Notes: a model not told the origin generated them from the letters alone. A stretch of 64,000 nt of DNA from an uncultured Clostridia bacterium (GCA_947623585.1 CANQHA010000004.1:60074-124073); one strand, 5' to 3'; positions 17,135 to 26,718 are shown, numbered from the stretch's first letter. A program made the numbers and translations.

Positions 17135-17273
17135 GAAAAACCGCCCGCACTCTGTGCGCGGGCTTCGCCGACGCGCAAAAACTTCCGCCCCGAGCCGAAA
17201 CTCAGGGCGGAAAAGTTATACATATCAAAATATTTGTAAAAGAATCAACGCTCTGTTATAGCACCCTGCTCCG

Positions 17274-17293
17274 CAAAAACCGATTTTCTCGGT
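17274..17293 (-). terminator. Terminator of the nucleotidyltransferase gene
   Basis: Minus strand ACCGA-GAAAA-TCGGT followed by TTTTTG, beginning at the stop codon. Confidence 0.7.
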
Positions 17294-18174
17294 CAAAGCA
17301 CCTTCGCGGGGTATGCGCCCGCCGCGTGAAGCCTGCGCAGCTTCTCCTCGGTGTCGGCCTTGTCCTCTTTATAGGTGATGCCGAACCACTTGTCGGTCGA
17401 GGGCTTCGCAAGTATCTCAAGGCTGCGGTCGTCGAGCATATCGTTCACCATGACCGGCAGCAGGCACTCGGCCTTTATCTGCTCGGGCTTGAGGGCTTTG
17501 AGGAAGTTCTCGAAATATTTTTCCATGGCGGGGAGCGTTTTGTCGCTGAATCCCCAGAAGTTCATCGAGACCTCGGCCTCGGGATCGACCTCGCCGACCT
17601 CGGAGACTATCTTTCCGTCTTTCGGGATTATGCCGCCCGTCTCGGTAACGCTCACCAACTTGCCGCCCTCGATCTTGCAGACGCCGCGGGTGACGCCGCC
17701 GTTTTCGCTGACGGTGTTTTTGAGAATGTAAGGCACCATCGCGCCGCGGTGCTCGTTCATCTCGTCGAACATTCCGCGCATGATCTTAAAGCACTCCGCG
17801 CCGTAATAATCGTCGGCGTTGACGGTTACGAACGGCTCGGTCAGATACTCCTTTGCGCACAAAACCGCGTGGACCGTTCCGAAAGGCTTTGTTCTCTCGG
17901 CGGGAACGCCGTACCAATCGGGGAGCCGGTCAAAGCTCTGCACCGCATAAAAAACCTCGGCGCGGTCGGAAATTTTGTCGCCGACCTCGCGCTTGACAGT
18001 CTCCACCATTTCCTCCTTGAGGATAAAAACGACCTTGTTGAAGCCGGCCTTTAGCGCGTCGTGGATAGAATATTCCATCAAAAACTCGCCGTTCGGCCCG
18101 ACGTGGGATATCTGCTTGTCTCCGCCGAACCTTGAGCCGAGACCCGCTGCCAGAACCAAAAGTGTTGCCTTCAT
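17293..18174 (-). CDS. Sugar-phosphate nucleotidyltransferase
   Basis: 293-residue NTP-transferase. N-terminal TLLVLAAGLGSRFGGDKQ is the nucleotide-binding loop (GxGxRxG-type with the catalytic Lys further on), and VNADDYYG near residue 120 supplies the metal-binding Asp. This family transfers a nucleotide to a sugar phosphate, or, with this looser loop, to other phosphorylated substrates; the donor sugar cannot be read from sequence. ATG with aaggagg 7 nt upstream. It lies next to the LCP/Cps cluster on the same strand (97-bp gap with a terminator), consistent with activated-sugar supply for surface polymer. Confidence 0.82.
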   Translation of the reverse strand: MKATLLVLAAGLGSRFGGDKQISHVGPNGEFLMEYSIHDALKAGFNKVVFILKEEMVETVKREVGDKISDRAEVFYAVQSFDRLPDWYGVPAERTKPFGTVHAVLCAKEYLTEPFVTVNADDYYGAECFKIMRGMFDEMNEHRGAMVPYILKNTVSENGGVTRGVCKIEGGKLVSVTETGGIIPKDGKIVSEVGEVDPEAEVSMNFWGFSDKTLPAMEKYFENFLKALKPEQIKAECLLPVMVNDMLDDRSLEILAKPSTDKWFGITYKEDKADTEEKLRRLHAAGAYPAKVL

Positions 18175-18235
18175 TTATAAGCCTCCTTTGAGCTTTATCA
18201 GTTTAAGTATAACCTTTGTTTATTCGCCTGTCAAG

Positions 18236-18264
18236 CAAAAACGGCGCCGAAAATCTCGACGCCG
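18236..18264 (-). terminator. Terminator of the LCP/Cps operon
   Basis: Minus strand hairpin ATCGGCGTCGAG/TTTTCGGCGCCG-type stem followed by TTTTTG, right after the LCP stop. Confidence 0.65.
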
Positions 18265-18270
18265 ATTTGT

Positions 18271-19539
18271 TTAATTTTTCTGCTGATAATAAAGGCTCTC
18301 AACAAGCTCTTGGACCTTTTCGGGATCCTCGTAGGTGCAGCGGGCGTTGTTTTTGCGCTCGCCCTCAACGCCGTCGATCCTGTAAAATCCGGTGAACTCG
18401 TAATCATAAGCGGTGAGTATCCAGTTCGTGATGTCGGATTTTCCCATGTTCGTTACCGTCATGTCCATGATGTCGTCGTAAAGATCGACCATCTGGTTCG
18501 CGGTCATGGTGCTCTTCGCCTTTTCCATGAAAGCCTTCATGAAAACGATCTGACGGTTCATTCTCAGCACGTTTTTGTTCGAGACCTTCATGGTCATTCT
18601 TGCCCGAACGAAGTTTTCGGCGTGTATTCCTCTCAGAACGACGCGCTCGCCCTCTATGAGAGTGTCGTCAACTCCGCTGAAATCGTCCTCGACCAAAACC
18701 TCAACGCCGTCAACGGCGTCCGCCAATGTGCTTACGATCGGTATCGGCGCGGCGATGTAGCCGAGGAATTTGATATCGTCTCCCAAAAGCCAGTTGAGCG
18801 ATTTCAAAACGTTGTTGCCGCTCGGCCTTGCGCCGTCGCCATAGGCGTATGCAAGGGCGATCTGCTCGTCAACAACGCCGTAGGACGAGCCGTCGGTCGC
18901 ATAGTTTTCGATCGGCACCGCAAGGTCGCGGTTTATGCTCAGAATGAAATACTGCTTGGTTTTCAGGTTCATCGAGACGACAAGAATAACGTCCGACTGG
19001 CCGCCGTCGCGGTAATAATCGCTTTCGCCGAGCTGCTGACGGTCAACGCCTATGAGCACGATATTTTTGATATTGTTGTTATAGGCGAGCCCCTCGGTGA
19101 CCTTTCGGTTTTCGGTCTCAAGATCGACCTCATCGACCGTTCTTGCTCCGGGTATAAGCCCGGTGTCCTCGGGCATCGAGAGAAGCTGGGTCTCGGCGGC
19201 TTCATACTCTTCCTCGCCGTCGGGGGTATCCTCGTCGTTTCTGGGAGCATATTCGTCGGCCAAGCTGTCAGGCGCGCCGGTTTCGGCATTGTCGTCCGCG
19301 GGAACATCGACATTGTCGGCAAGTCCCCCTATCGGCTCGGGAAATCCGCTTTCCTGAGCTGCCGGCTCGGTCGGGGCGGTGGTTATATCGGAAAACTTCG
19401 ACCTGTTTTTGTCGGAAGCGTGCTCGACGACATCTGCTACGACCAAAACAGCCAAAAGCACGACGGCTATTATTATAAAGAAAAGCAGTGCGTCGCGTTT
19501 TCTCAGCTTGAAGCTCTTAGACTTATTTGCATTTGCCAT
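18271..19539 (-). CDS. LytR-CpsA-Psr (LCP) family cell-wall polymer ligase
   Basis: 422 residues. Single N-terminal membrane segment (about 17-38), an acidic Glu/Asp/Pro-rich linker (about 45-130), then the LCP domain: NIVLIGVDRQ, SDVILVVSMNLKTKQYFIL, SINRDLAVPI with the conserved Arg-Asp, and FVRARMT with further phosphate-binding arginines. LCP enzymes move undecaprenyl-linked glycopolymers onto peptidoglycan at the outer membrane face. Last gene of a CpsB-to-LCP cluster; 21 nt after the CpsD-like kinase. Confidence 0.92.
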   Translation of the reverse strand: MANANKSKSFKLRKRDALLFFIIIAVVLLAVLVVADVVEHASDKNRSKFSDITTAPTEPAAQESGFPEPIGGLADNVDVPADDNAETGAPDSLADEYAPRNDEDTPDGEEEYEAAETQLLSMPEDTGLIPGARTVDEVDLETENRKVTEGLAYNNNIKNIVLIGVDRQQLGESDYYRDGGQSDVILVVSMNLKTKQYFILSINRDLAVPIENYATDGSSYGVVDEQIALAYAYGDGARPSGNNVLKSLNWLLGDDIKFLGYIAAPIPIVSTLADAVDGVEVLVEDDFSGVDDTLIEGERVVLRGIHAENFVRARMTMKVSNKNVLRMNRQIVFMKAFMEKAKSTMTANQMVDLYDDIMDMTVTNMGKSDITNWILTAYDYEFTGFYRIDGVEGERKNNARCTYEDPEKVQELVESLYYQQKN

Positions 19540-19560
19540 TTGGGTTACCCCTTATAGGAT

Positions 19561-20256
19561 TTAATAACGATACTCCGAGCCGTATCTGCTGTAATGCCCG
19601 CCATAGCGCGAGTTTTCCTCGACGACCTTGTTGAGAACGCAGCCCAAAACGTTTGCGCCGACGCGAAGAAGCTGGTTCTTGGCGTCGTTCACCTGACGGT
19701 AATCGACCTCGTTTGCGCTGACGACAATGATCGAGCCGTTGCAGTTGGGGGCGATGATGGCCGCGTCGATAACTCGTCCGAGCGGCGGCGTGTCGATAAT
19801 AATGAAATCGAACGTGTTTCTCAGAACGTCAAGCATTGCAGTGAAAATTTTGCCGCTGAAAAGAGGCGTTGGGTTCTGAACATAGCTTCCTATCGGAAGA
19901 ACATAAGCGTTCGGAATGTTTGTCTTATAAACGGCGTCATTGATCTCGCCCTGACCGGAAAGAACATCGGCCAAACCGATAAATTTCTGACTGTCGTCGG
20001 CAGTGGCTCCGTAACGGGCGGAGAACACCGATTTTCTAAGGTCGGCGTCGATAAGAAGGACCTTATAGCCCGCCGCCGCATAGTTTCTCATCATCTCAAA
20101 CGAGATGAGCGACTTACCGGCGTTTTCGTCAACGCTCGTGATAGCCACCAGCTTTACGCCCTCGCCCGAATAGGAGACGTTGGTGCGCAAAACGTTCATG
20201 GATTCATTCATCTCATAAGAAGGCTCCTTGAGATCGGAAATGGTTATACTTCTCAT
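19561..20256 (-). CDS. cpsD: CpsD/CapB-type tyrosine autokinase
   Basis: 231-residue BY-kinase that controls polysaccharide chain assembly by autophosphorylation. Walker A region SVDENAGKSLISF (the usual GxGKS loop written DENAGKS), Walker A' VLLIDADLRKS, Walker B FIIIDTPPLG. The C-terminus is a tyrosine cluster (NSRYGGHYSRYGSEYRY), the autophosphorylation tail removed by a CpsB-type phosphatase, which is encoded three genes upstream. ATGA overlap with cpsC couples their translation. Confidence 0.92.
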   Translation of the reverse strand: MRSITISDLKEPSYEMNESMNVLRTNVSYSGEGVKLVAITSVDENAGKSLISFEMMRNYAAAGYKVLLIDADLRKSVFSARYGATADDSQKFIGLADVLSGQGEINDAVYKTNIPNAYVLPIGSYVQNPTPLFSGKIFTAMLDVLRNTFDFIIIDTPPLGRVIDAAIIAPNCNGSIIVVSANEVDYRQVNDAKNQLLRVGANVLGCVLNKVVEENSRYGGHYSRYGSEYRY

Positions 20257-21161
20257 TTTGCGGCGCCTCCGTTCGTGTTAGACTTGTCGGTTTTATCGGT
20301 CTTCTCGGACTTCGCGGGTCTGTGAGACAGCTTCGACTTGCCGGAATCCTTACCTGCGGATGTATCAAAACCGTATCCGTAACCGTATCCGTAGCCGTAT
20401 CCGTAGCCTTTCTTCTTCTTGCCGCCTTCCATATAGACCTTGGTGAGCGTTACCATGCCGCAGCGGTTTTCGATATCCTCGGCGGTCTTGATGGTGGTAT
20501 CCATTACCGTGACGAAGATTATAACGCCGGCCGCAACGACTGCTCCGAGAACGAAAGCTATAACAACGGTTTTTGTAAGGCTCGGGAAGGCGGGCTTGTC
20601 CGCAGCTATGGCGTAGTCGTAAACGTTAGGAACGGTTATCGCCATGATGTCGGAAAGCTCCTCGACGACATAGTTGGTGAGATCGTTTGCGATCTTTGCC
20701 GCAAGATAGGGGTCGGGGTCGCTGACGGTGATCTTGATTATGTGCGTGTCGGTCGGGTTGACGACTTCGACGTTCTTATAAAGCTCTTCATAGGTATAAT
20801 CAAGCTGCATCTGCTCGATCAGGCTCTCAAGGATCCTGCGGGACTTGATGATATCCGAATAGTCTCCGATGATGCTGTTTGAAAGCTGAAGGTCGAGCTG
20901 GCTGAGAAGCGAGTTGGCGCCGCTCTGCGAGACGAGATAAGTAGAGGTCGTCGCCTCGTAGATCGGAGTGATGAAGAACTGCACGACTATTCCCGCGCAA
21001 AGCGCGAACGCAAGCGCTACGGCCACGATCGCAAGAATGTTTTTTCTCAGCGCGTTGAACAGCATCAGAAGATCGATTTCCTGGGTCTCCTCCGCGGCTG
21101 TTCCGGCGGCGGTGTTGCGTCTCATCATCGCGCCGTCGGTCTGATATTGATTCTGATCCAT
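20253..21161 (-). CDS. cpsC: CpsC/YveK-type chain-length regulator and kinase activator
   Basis: 302-residue Wzz-family membrane protein. Two membrane segments (about 41-66 and 198-222) flank an extracytoplasmic domain of about 130 residues; the C-terminal cytosolic part activates the CpsD kinase. The tail holds a run of Gly-Tyr dipeptides (KKKGYGYGYGYGYGYGF), encoded by a 12-bp direct repeat at about 20372-20407, then a Lys/Ser-rich end. The Gly-Tyr run is unusual for the family and could vary by slippage in steps of two residues. ATGA overlap with cpsD. Confidence 0.9.
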   Translation of the reverse strand: MDQNQYQTDGAMMRRNTAAGTAAEETQEIDLLMLFNALRKNILAIVAVALAFALCAGIVVQFFITPIYEATTSTYLVSQSGANSLLSQLDLQLSNSIIGDYSDIIKSRRILESLIEQMQLDYTYEELYKNVEVVNPTDTHIIKITVSDPDPYLAAKIANDLTNYVVEELSDIMAITVPNVYDYAIAADKPAFPSLTKTVVIAFVLGAVVAAGVIIFVTVMDTTIKTAEDIENRCGMVTLTKVYMEGGKKKKGYGYGYGYGYGYGFDTSAGKDSGKSKLSHRPAKSEKTDKTDKSNTNGGAAK

Positions 21162-21247
21162 GTTTACCTCAAAAATCTTTACTTATTGAAATCAGCAAAC
21201 CGCAGGGCTTGCTGATTTCATTGGTGTTTCGTTTTTAAGCGTCGAGA

Positions 21248-21937
21248 TTATCTTCTCTTGGAAGCAACGACAGCAGCAGCGGCGACCATCATAGGAACAA
21301 CTGCAAGAGCAACACCGGTAGTCGGGTTGGTGTCGGCAGGAGTAGTGGCGGGCTCGTCAGCAGCGTCGAAGTTGTCAGCGTCGTCATCTGCATTGTCCTC
21401 GTCGTTCTCAGTTCCCTGAGTCGGAGGAGCAACGGTAACAGCGTCGAAGCTCTTAACAAGAGCGATATAGTGGTACTGGTTGATCAGAGCAGCATCAACA
21501 GTGATGGTGGCACGGTTGCCGCTAACGCTGTCGAGGGTTGCAAGACCGGCTTCCCAAGCATCACGAACGATAACGATGTCGTCCTTGGAAGGAGCAGAAG
21601 TGCAGTAAAGGTCGAAGGTTACAAGACCGCTGTTGGCAGAAAGAACGCTGATGTCCCACATACCGACGACTTCGTAAGCCTCGATCTCCTTGTACTCAGA
21701 ACCGCCGGTAACAACGCTAACCTGAGCGGTAACGGGCTTGCCGGAAGCATCCTTCGCGCTGAAGGTCAGCTTGCTGGCTGCTGCAGAACCTGCAGTAGTA
21801 CCGGGAGTAACGGTAATACTCGGGCTGTAGCTCGGTCCAACTTCAGGGCTCTGGTTGTGCATCGCAGATGCGAAGACGGAAACACTGAGCGAAAGTGCCA
21901 GGCAAAGCGCCAGGGCGATTGAAAGAATTTTCTTCAT
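21248..21937 (-). CDS. Secreted surface protein with NPTTG sorting-type tail
   Basis: 229 residues from ATG 21937, chosen because it opens a signal peptide MKKILSIALALCLALSLSVSVFA; the frame runs upstream to 22075 without such character. The middle part (about 45-180) is a beta-rich, Ser/Thr/Val-rich domain that I do not recognise, followed by an acidic spacer (NDEDNADDDADNFDAADE) and a C-terminal NPTTG, hydrophobic segment VALAVVPMMVAAAAVV and SKRR. This is a sortase-type anchor. It sits between cpsB and cpsC on the same strand, so may be anchored or co-regulated with the surface polymer. No sortase gene is in the window. Confidence 0.8.
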   Translation of the reverse strand: MKKILSIALALCLALSLSVSVFASAMHNQSPEVGPSYSPSITVTPGTTAGSAAASKLTFSAKDASGKPVTAQVSVVTGGSEYKEIEAYEVVGMWDISVLSANSGLVTFDLYCTSAPSKDDIVIVRDAWEAGLATLDSVSGNRATITVDAALINQYHYIALVKSFDAVTVAPPTQGTENDEDNADDDADNFDAADEPATTPADTNPTTGVALAVVPMMVAAAAVVASKRR

Positions 21938-22132
21938 GAGTAATTCCCCACTTTCATTTTTTTCATAGATTTTGAAATTCTTTAGGGCGTTACGGTGCCC
22001 CAAGCCGAAATCATTCGAGGTGACCCCCCGAAGTGAATCCACGTTTATGATACACCAACGCCCCGATATTGTCAAGCTCTTGAACGAAATTTAGTCGAAA
22101 TTCGGCAAACTTGACAAAAATCACAAGTGCTG

Positions 22133-22882
22133 TTATGCCGATATGTTCAAAATGCTCATCGGTCGGTGGATAAACAGCGCGTCGGCGGCGCGTCGGCCGA
22201 ATTTTTGATCGACGAAGTTATAGCATACCCCGAGATTGGGCTCGCCGCGCTCGCGATTGTGCCGGTCGTCGGCGACAACGTCGATAGCGCCCTGCTCGAC
22301 CAGCTTGAAGATCAGCTTTTTGCGGTCGCCGAAAAACGCCGCGGTGTTGATCTGCAGCTTTGCGCCGAGGCTTTTCAGCTCATAGATATCCTCGGGCTCG
22401 CAAAGGCGGTCGTATCTTTCGATGTGCGCTATCAGCGGGGAGAAGCCGTTTGAAAGCAGCTTCACGGTGTTCATTCTGATGTCCTGAACGCTGGTCGTCG
22501 GGTGAAATTCCGCGAGCACCGTTTTCGTTCCTCCCAAAGGGCGGCAGGCGCCCTCGCGCAGGCGATCGACAGTGTCGGGCCGGATAAAGACCTCGTTTCC
22601 CAGAGAAACGCTCAGACCCTCAAAATTCTCCTCCGCAAAGCGCTTTGCCTTTTCAAACGATTCGGCGATCTTATCGGGCTTGGGAGTGAAAAGCGCGGGG
22701 TTAAAATGCGGCGTGAAGCAGATGTGCCTTACCCCGCAGGAATATTCGAGACGGATAAGGTCAAACATGGCTTCGTCGTCGCGGGCTCCGTCGTCAACTC
22801 CGGCAAGAATGTGACAGTGCAGATCTATAAGACCCTGAGGCATCGGCGCCTCGGTCTGAATTTTTTTGCGCCCGAAAAGCAT
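22133..22882 (-). CDS. cpsB: CpsB/CapC-family tyrosine phosphatase (PHP fold)
   Basis: 249 residues. PHP metal-binding motif LIDLHCHILAGVDDGARD near the N-terminus, CFTPHFNPALF, GNEVFI and a C-terminal VVADDRHN in place of the more usual SDAHN. These manganese-dependent enzymes dephosphorylate the tyrosine tail of the CpsD kinase. First gene of the cluster; about 200 nt before the NPTTG protein, with the intervening stretch holding no gene. Confidence 0.88.
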   Translation of the reverse strand: MLFGRKKIQTEAPMPQGLIDLHCHILAGVDDGARDDEAMFDLIRLEYSCGVRHICFTPHFNPALFTPKPDKIAESFEKAKRFAEENFEGLSVSLGNEVFIRPDTVDRLREGACRPLGGTKTVLAEFHPTTSVQDIRMNTVKLLSNGFSPLIAHIERYDRLCEPEDIYELKSLGAKLQINTAAFFGDRKKLIFKLVEQGAIDVVADDRHNRERGEPNLGVCYNFVDQKFGRRAADALFIHRPMSILNISA

Positions 22883-23065
22883 TTTTGCGCCCCCTTATTG
22901 TTTGCGGATATTCACAGAATATTCCGCTCGGCAAAGACTGAGTTTATTTTAGCACAACGCTCCGAAAAAAGCAATAGCCGCAAAAAAGAAATTGCCCTAT
23001 ATTATAATGGTATACGCAAAATTATTTTTTTCATGCCGACAGGGCGCAAAAATCAAAATTCCCTC

Positions 23066-23094
23066 TTTACAAAAATAAAAAACCGTGATAATAT
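23066..23094 (+). promoter_or_regulatory. nifJ promoter
   Basis: TTTACA (23066-23071), 17 nt, TAATAT (23089-23094), 66 nt before the start codon. Confidence 0.7.
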
Positions 23095-23159
23095 ATAGGG
23101 TGCAAAGTTATGCGGGATACCATAACGGTTTATTTTAATTTTTTCAAGGAGGAAGTTTC

Positions 23160-26100
23160 ATGGCAAGAAAAATGAAAACCATGGACGGCAACAACGCTGC
23201 GGCTTGGGCGTCATATCCCTTTACCGAAGTTGCTGCCATCTATCCCATCACCCCCTCTTCCGTAATGGCTGAGGTGACCGACGCTTGGAGCGCCAAGGGG
23301 CAGACAAACCTCTTCGGCACCCCCGTCAAAATCGCCGAAATGCAGTCGGAAGCCGGCGCTGCCGGCGCGGTCCACGGCTCGCTTTCAGCCGGAGCCCTTA
23401 CCACGACCTTTACCGCTTCGCAGGGTCTTTTGCTTATGATCCCGAATATGTATAAGATCGCGGGCGAGCTTCTGCCGAACGTTATCCACGTTTCCGCGCG
23501 CTGCGTCGCTTCTCACGCTCTTAACATCTTCGGCGACCATTCCGACATCTATGCCTGCCGCCAGACCGGTTATGCAATGCTCTGCTCGACCGACCCGCAG
23601 GAGGTAATGGACCTCGGCACCATCGCTCACCTTGCGACCATAAAGTCAAGAGTTCCTTTCCTTCACTTCTTCGACGGATTCAGGACCTCTCACGAGATCC
23701 AGAAGATCGAGACTTGGGACAAGGCGGATATTGAGGAAATGATCGATTGGGACGCCGTTCAGGCTTTCCGCGACCGCTCAATCAACCCCGAACACCCCGT
23801 GCTTCGCGGCTCGGCCCAGAACCCCGACATCTTCTTCCAGGCGCGCGAGGCCTGCAACACCTATTACGACGCGGTCCCCGGCATCGTCGAGGAATATATG
23901 GACGTCGTAAACAAAAAGCTCGGCACAAACTATAAGCTGTTTAACTATTACGGCGCTCCCGACGCAGAAAAGGTCATCATTGCGATGGGCTCGGTCTGCG
24001 ACACTATCGAGGAGACCGTCGATTACCTCAACGCAAAGGGCGAGAAGCTCGGCCTTGTCAAGGTAAGACTTTACAGACCTTTCCGCGCAGACAAGCTGGT
24101 CGAAGCCATTCCGAAGACCGTTAAGCAGATCTCGGTTCTTGACAGGACCAAGGAGCCCGGCTCTTTGGGCGAGCCGCTTTATCTCGACGTTGTCGCCGCT
24201 CTTAAAGGCACCGAGCTTGAAAGCGTCGCCGTATCTTCGGGCCGCTACGGTCTCGGTTCTAAGGACACTACTCCCGACCAAATCAAGGCCGTCTTTGACA
24301 ACTGCCACTGCAAAGAGGGCTACAAGCCGCGCTTTACTATCGGCATCAACGACGACGTTACAAACCTTTCGCTCAAGACCGAGGGCGCTCTGGATTCCGC
24401 TCCCGCCGGAACCGTTTCCTGCAAGTTCTGGGGTCTCGGCTCTGACGGCACCGTCGGCGCGAACAAAAACTCTATCAAGATCATCGGCGACCACACCGAC
24501 AAGTATGTTCAGGCTTACTTCAGCTACGACTCCAAGAAGTCGGGCGGCGTAACCGTTTCTCATCTGAGATTCGGCGACACACCGATTAAGTCCACATACC
24601 TTATAAATAGGGCGGACTTCGTCGCCTGCCATAACGAGTCCTACATCACCAAGTACGACATGGTACAGGACGTTAAGCCGGGCGGAACATTCCTCCTCAA
24701 CTGCCAGTGGACCCCCGAGGAGCTCGACGAGAGACTTCCCGGTCAGGTAAAGAGATATATCGCCGAGAACAACGTTAAGTTCTATATCATCAACGGTGTT
24801 GAGATCGGCAAAAAGATCGGTCTCGGCTCAAGGATCAACACCGTTTTGCAGTCCGCTTTCTTCAGCCTCGCAAAGATCATTCCGATCGAGGACGCCGTTA
24901 AGTATATGAAGGACGCAGCGCTTGCCTCTTACGGCAAGAAGGGCGAAGCGGTCGTTAAGATGAACTATGACGCTATTGACGCCGGCTATAAGGAAGTCGT
25001 CGAGGTCAAAGTGCCCGAGGCTTGGAAGAGCGCCGCCGATTCGGAAATGGGTATGCCCAAGGTCACCGGCGAAAACAAGACCTTAGTCAATTTCATCAAC
25101 GACGTTTTGATCCCCTGCAACGCTCAGCAGGGCGACAAGCTGCCGGTCTCGACCTTTGTTGAAACCGCCGACGGCACGTTCCCGCAGGGTTCTGCCGCAT
25201 ATGAAAAGCGCGGCATAGCTATCGACGTTCCCGAGTGGAATTCGGACAACTGCATTCAGTGCAACTTCTGCTCTTATGTCTGCCCGCACGCCGTTATCAG
25301 ACCCGTCGTTATGACCGACGCCGAGCTTGAAGCTGCTCCCGAGCTTGCAAAGAAAAAAGCGAAGCCCGTTACCGGAATGCCCGGCTATCACTTCGTTATG
25401 ACTATGTCGGCTCTCGACTGCACCGGCTGCGGAAGCTGCGTAAACGTCTGCCCGGGCAAGAAGGGCGAAAAGGCCCTTTCGATGAGACCCCTTGACGAGC
25501 AGCTCGCCGAGCAGGAAGTCTTCAACTATGCTCTCAACCTTGCCGACAAGCCCGAAGTGCACGAGAAATTCAAGGAGACCACCGTTAAGGGCTCGCAGTT
25601 CAAGCAGCCGCTTCTCGAATTCTCCGGCGCTTGCGCAGGCTGCGGCGAAACTCCTTATGCAAAGCTCATCACTCAGCTCTTCGGAGACAGAATGTATATC
25701 GCCAACGCGACCGGCTGCTCCTCGATTTGGGGAGGTTCCGCGCCGTCGACTCCTTATACCACCAACAAGCTCGGCAAGGGTCCGGCATGGGCAAACTCGC
25801 TCTTTGAGGACAACGCCGAGTACGGCTACGGAATGTTCCTCGCACAGAACACCATCAGAACCCGCACCATAGCTAAGGTTCTCGAGCTTGCCAAGAACAC
25901 CGAGTGCGAGCATTGCAAGGGCGTTATGGAGCACTACCTCGAGACCGTTGAGGACGGCGCCGCAAACTCCAAGGCTACCGACGAACTCATTGAAGTCCTC
26001 GAAAAAATGGATAAGCCCGAGGCAAAGGCGATTCTCAAGGATAAGGATTACCTCCGCAAGAAGTCCATCTGGATATTCGGCGGCGACGGCTGGGCCTATG

Positions 26101-26705
26101 ATATCGGCTTCGGCGGACTTGACCACGTTATCGCTCAGAACGAAGACGTCAATATCTTTGTATTTGACACCGAGGTTTACTCCAACACCGGCGGACAGTC
26201 CTCGAAAGCCACCCCGACCGGCGCTATCGCACAGTTTGCCGCGGCCGGAAAGGTCACCAAGAAGAAAGACCTCGCCGGAATCGCGATGACCTACGGTTAT
26301 GTATATGTCGCTCACGTTGCTATGGGCGCCGACTACAACCAGTGCATCAAGGCTATCGCCGAGGCGGAGAGCTATCACGGCCCGTCGCTCATCATCGGTT
26401 ATGCTCCCTGCATCAACCACGGTATCAAGGGCGGAATGTCTATCGCTCAGACCGAGGAGAAGAAAGCTGTCGAGGCAGGCTACTGGCACCTTTACAGGTA
26501 CGATCCGAGACTTGCCGCCGAGGGCAAGAACCCGTTCCAGCTCGACTCCAAGGCTCCGACCGCCGATTACAAGGACTTCATCATGGGCGAAGTCAGATAC
26601 AACTCGCTCGCCCGCTCGAACCCCGAGCGCGCCGAGAAGCTGTTTGCAAGCGCCGTTGAGAACGCAAAGGAAACCTACGAGCAGCTTGTTGAAAAGGCAA
26701 AATAA
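23160..26705 (+). CDS. nifJ: Pyruvate:ferredoxin (flavodoxin) oxidoreductase
   Basis: 1181-residue single-chain PFOR, full length for the family. It converts pyruvate and CoA to acetyl-CoA, CO2 and reduced ferredoxin, the central step of anaerobic sugar fermentation. Domain I carries AAWASYPFTEVAAIYPITPSS split as usual; two 4Fe-4S motifs are visible, CIQCNFCSYVCP and CTGCGSCVNVCP, followed by the TPP-domain cysteine cluster CAGCGETPYAKL and the TPP/Mg site GGDGWAYDIGFGGLDH. ATG preceded by aaggagg. Codon use is strongly biased, consistent with high expression. Stand-alone transcription unit with its own promoter and terminator. Confidence 0.97.
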   Translation: MARKMKTMDGNNAAAWASYPFTEVAAIYPITPSSVMAEVTDAWSAKGQTNLFGTPVKIAEMQSEAGAAGAVHGSLSAGALTTTFTASQGLLLMIPNMYKIAGELLPNVIHVSARCVASHALNIFGDHSDIYACRQTGYAMLCSTDPQEVMDLGTIAHLATIKSRVPFLHFFDGFRTSHEIQKIETWDKADIEEMIDWDAVQAFRDRSINPEHPVLRGSAQNPDIFFQAREACNTYYDAVPGIVEEYMDVVNKKLGTNYKLFNYYGAPDAEKVIIAMGSVCDTIEETVDYLNAKGEKLGLVKVRLYRPFRADKLVEAIPKTVKQISVLDRTKEPGSLGEPLYLDVVAALKGTELESVAVSSGRYGLGSKDTTPDQIKAVFDNCHCKEGYKPRFTIGINDDVTNLSLKTEGALDSAPAGTVSCKFWGLGSDGTVGANKNSIKIIGDHTDKYVQAYFSYDSKKSGGVTVSHLRFGDTPIKSTYLINRADFVACHNESYITKYDMVQDVKPGGTFLLNCQWTPEELDERLPGQVKRYIAENNVKFYIINGVEIGKKIGLGSRINTVLQSAFFSLAKIIPIEDAVKYMKDAALASYGKKGEAVVKMNYDAIDAGYKEVVEVKVPEAWKSAADSEMGMPKVTGENKTLVNFINDVLIPCNAQQGDKLPVSTFVETADGTFPQGSAAYEKRGIAIDVPEWNSDNCIQCNFCSYVCPHAVIRPVVMTDAELEAAPELAKKKAKPVTGMPGYHFVMTMSALDCTGCGSCVNVCPGKKGEKALSMRPLDEQLAEQEVFNYALNLADKPEVHEKFKETTVKGSQFKQPLLEFSGACAGCGETPYAKLITQLFGDRMYIANATGCSSIWGGSAPSTPYTTNKLGKGPAWANSLFEDNAEYGYGMFLAQNTIRTRTIAKVLELAKNTECEHCKGVMEHYLETVEDGAANSKATDELIEVLEKMDKPEAKAILKDKDYLRKKSIWIFGGDGWAYDIGFGGLDHVIAQNEDVNIFVFDTEVYSNTGGQSSKATPTGAIAQFAAAGKVTKKKDLAGIAMTYGYVYVAHVAMGADYNQCIKAIAEAESYHGPSLIIGYAPCINHGIKGGMSIAQTEEKKAVEAGYWHLYRYDPRLAAEGKNPFQLDSKAPTADYKDFIMGEVRYNSLARSNPERAEKLFASAVENAKETYEQLVEKAK

Positions 26706-26718
26706 TTTAAACTATCGC

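Noticed and set aside
16084..17223. Minus-strand 379-codon frame across the collagen-like gene, and the repetitive DNA as a possible CRISPR array
   Set aside because: The repeats are 9-bp Gly-X-Y codons in frame without unique spacers, and the antisense frame is a product of the repeats.
18310..19557. 415-codon open frame opposite the LCP gene
   Set aside because: The minus-strand LCP protein has complete motifs; the opposite frame has none.
25083..26489. 468-codon open frame antisense to nifJ
   Set aside because: Shadow frame created by the strong codon bias of nifJ; no ribosome site, no family features, while the sense protein is a full PFOR.
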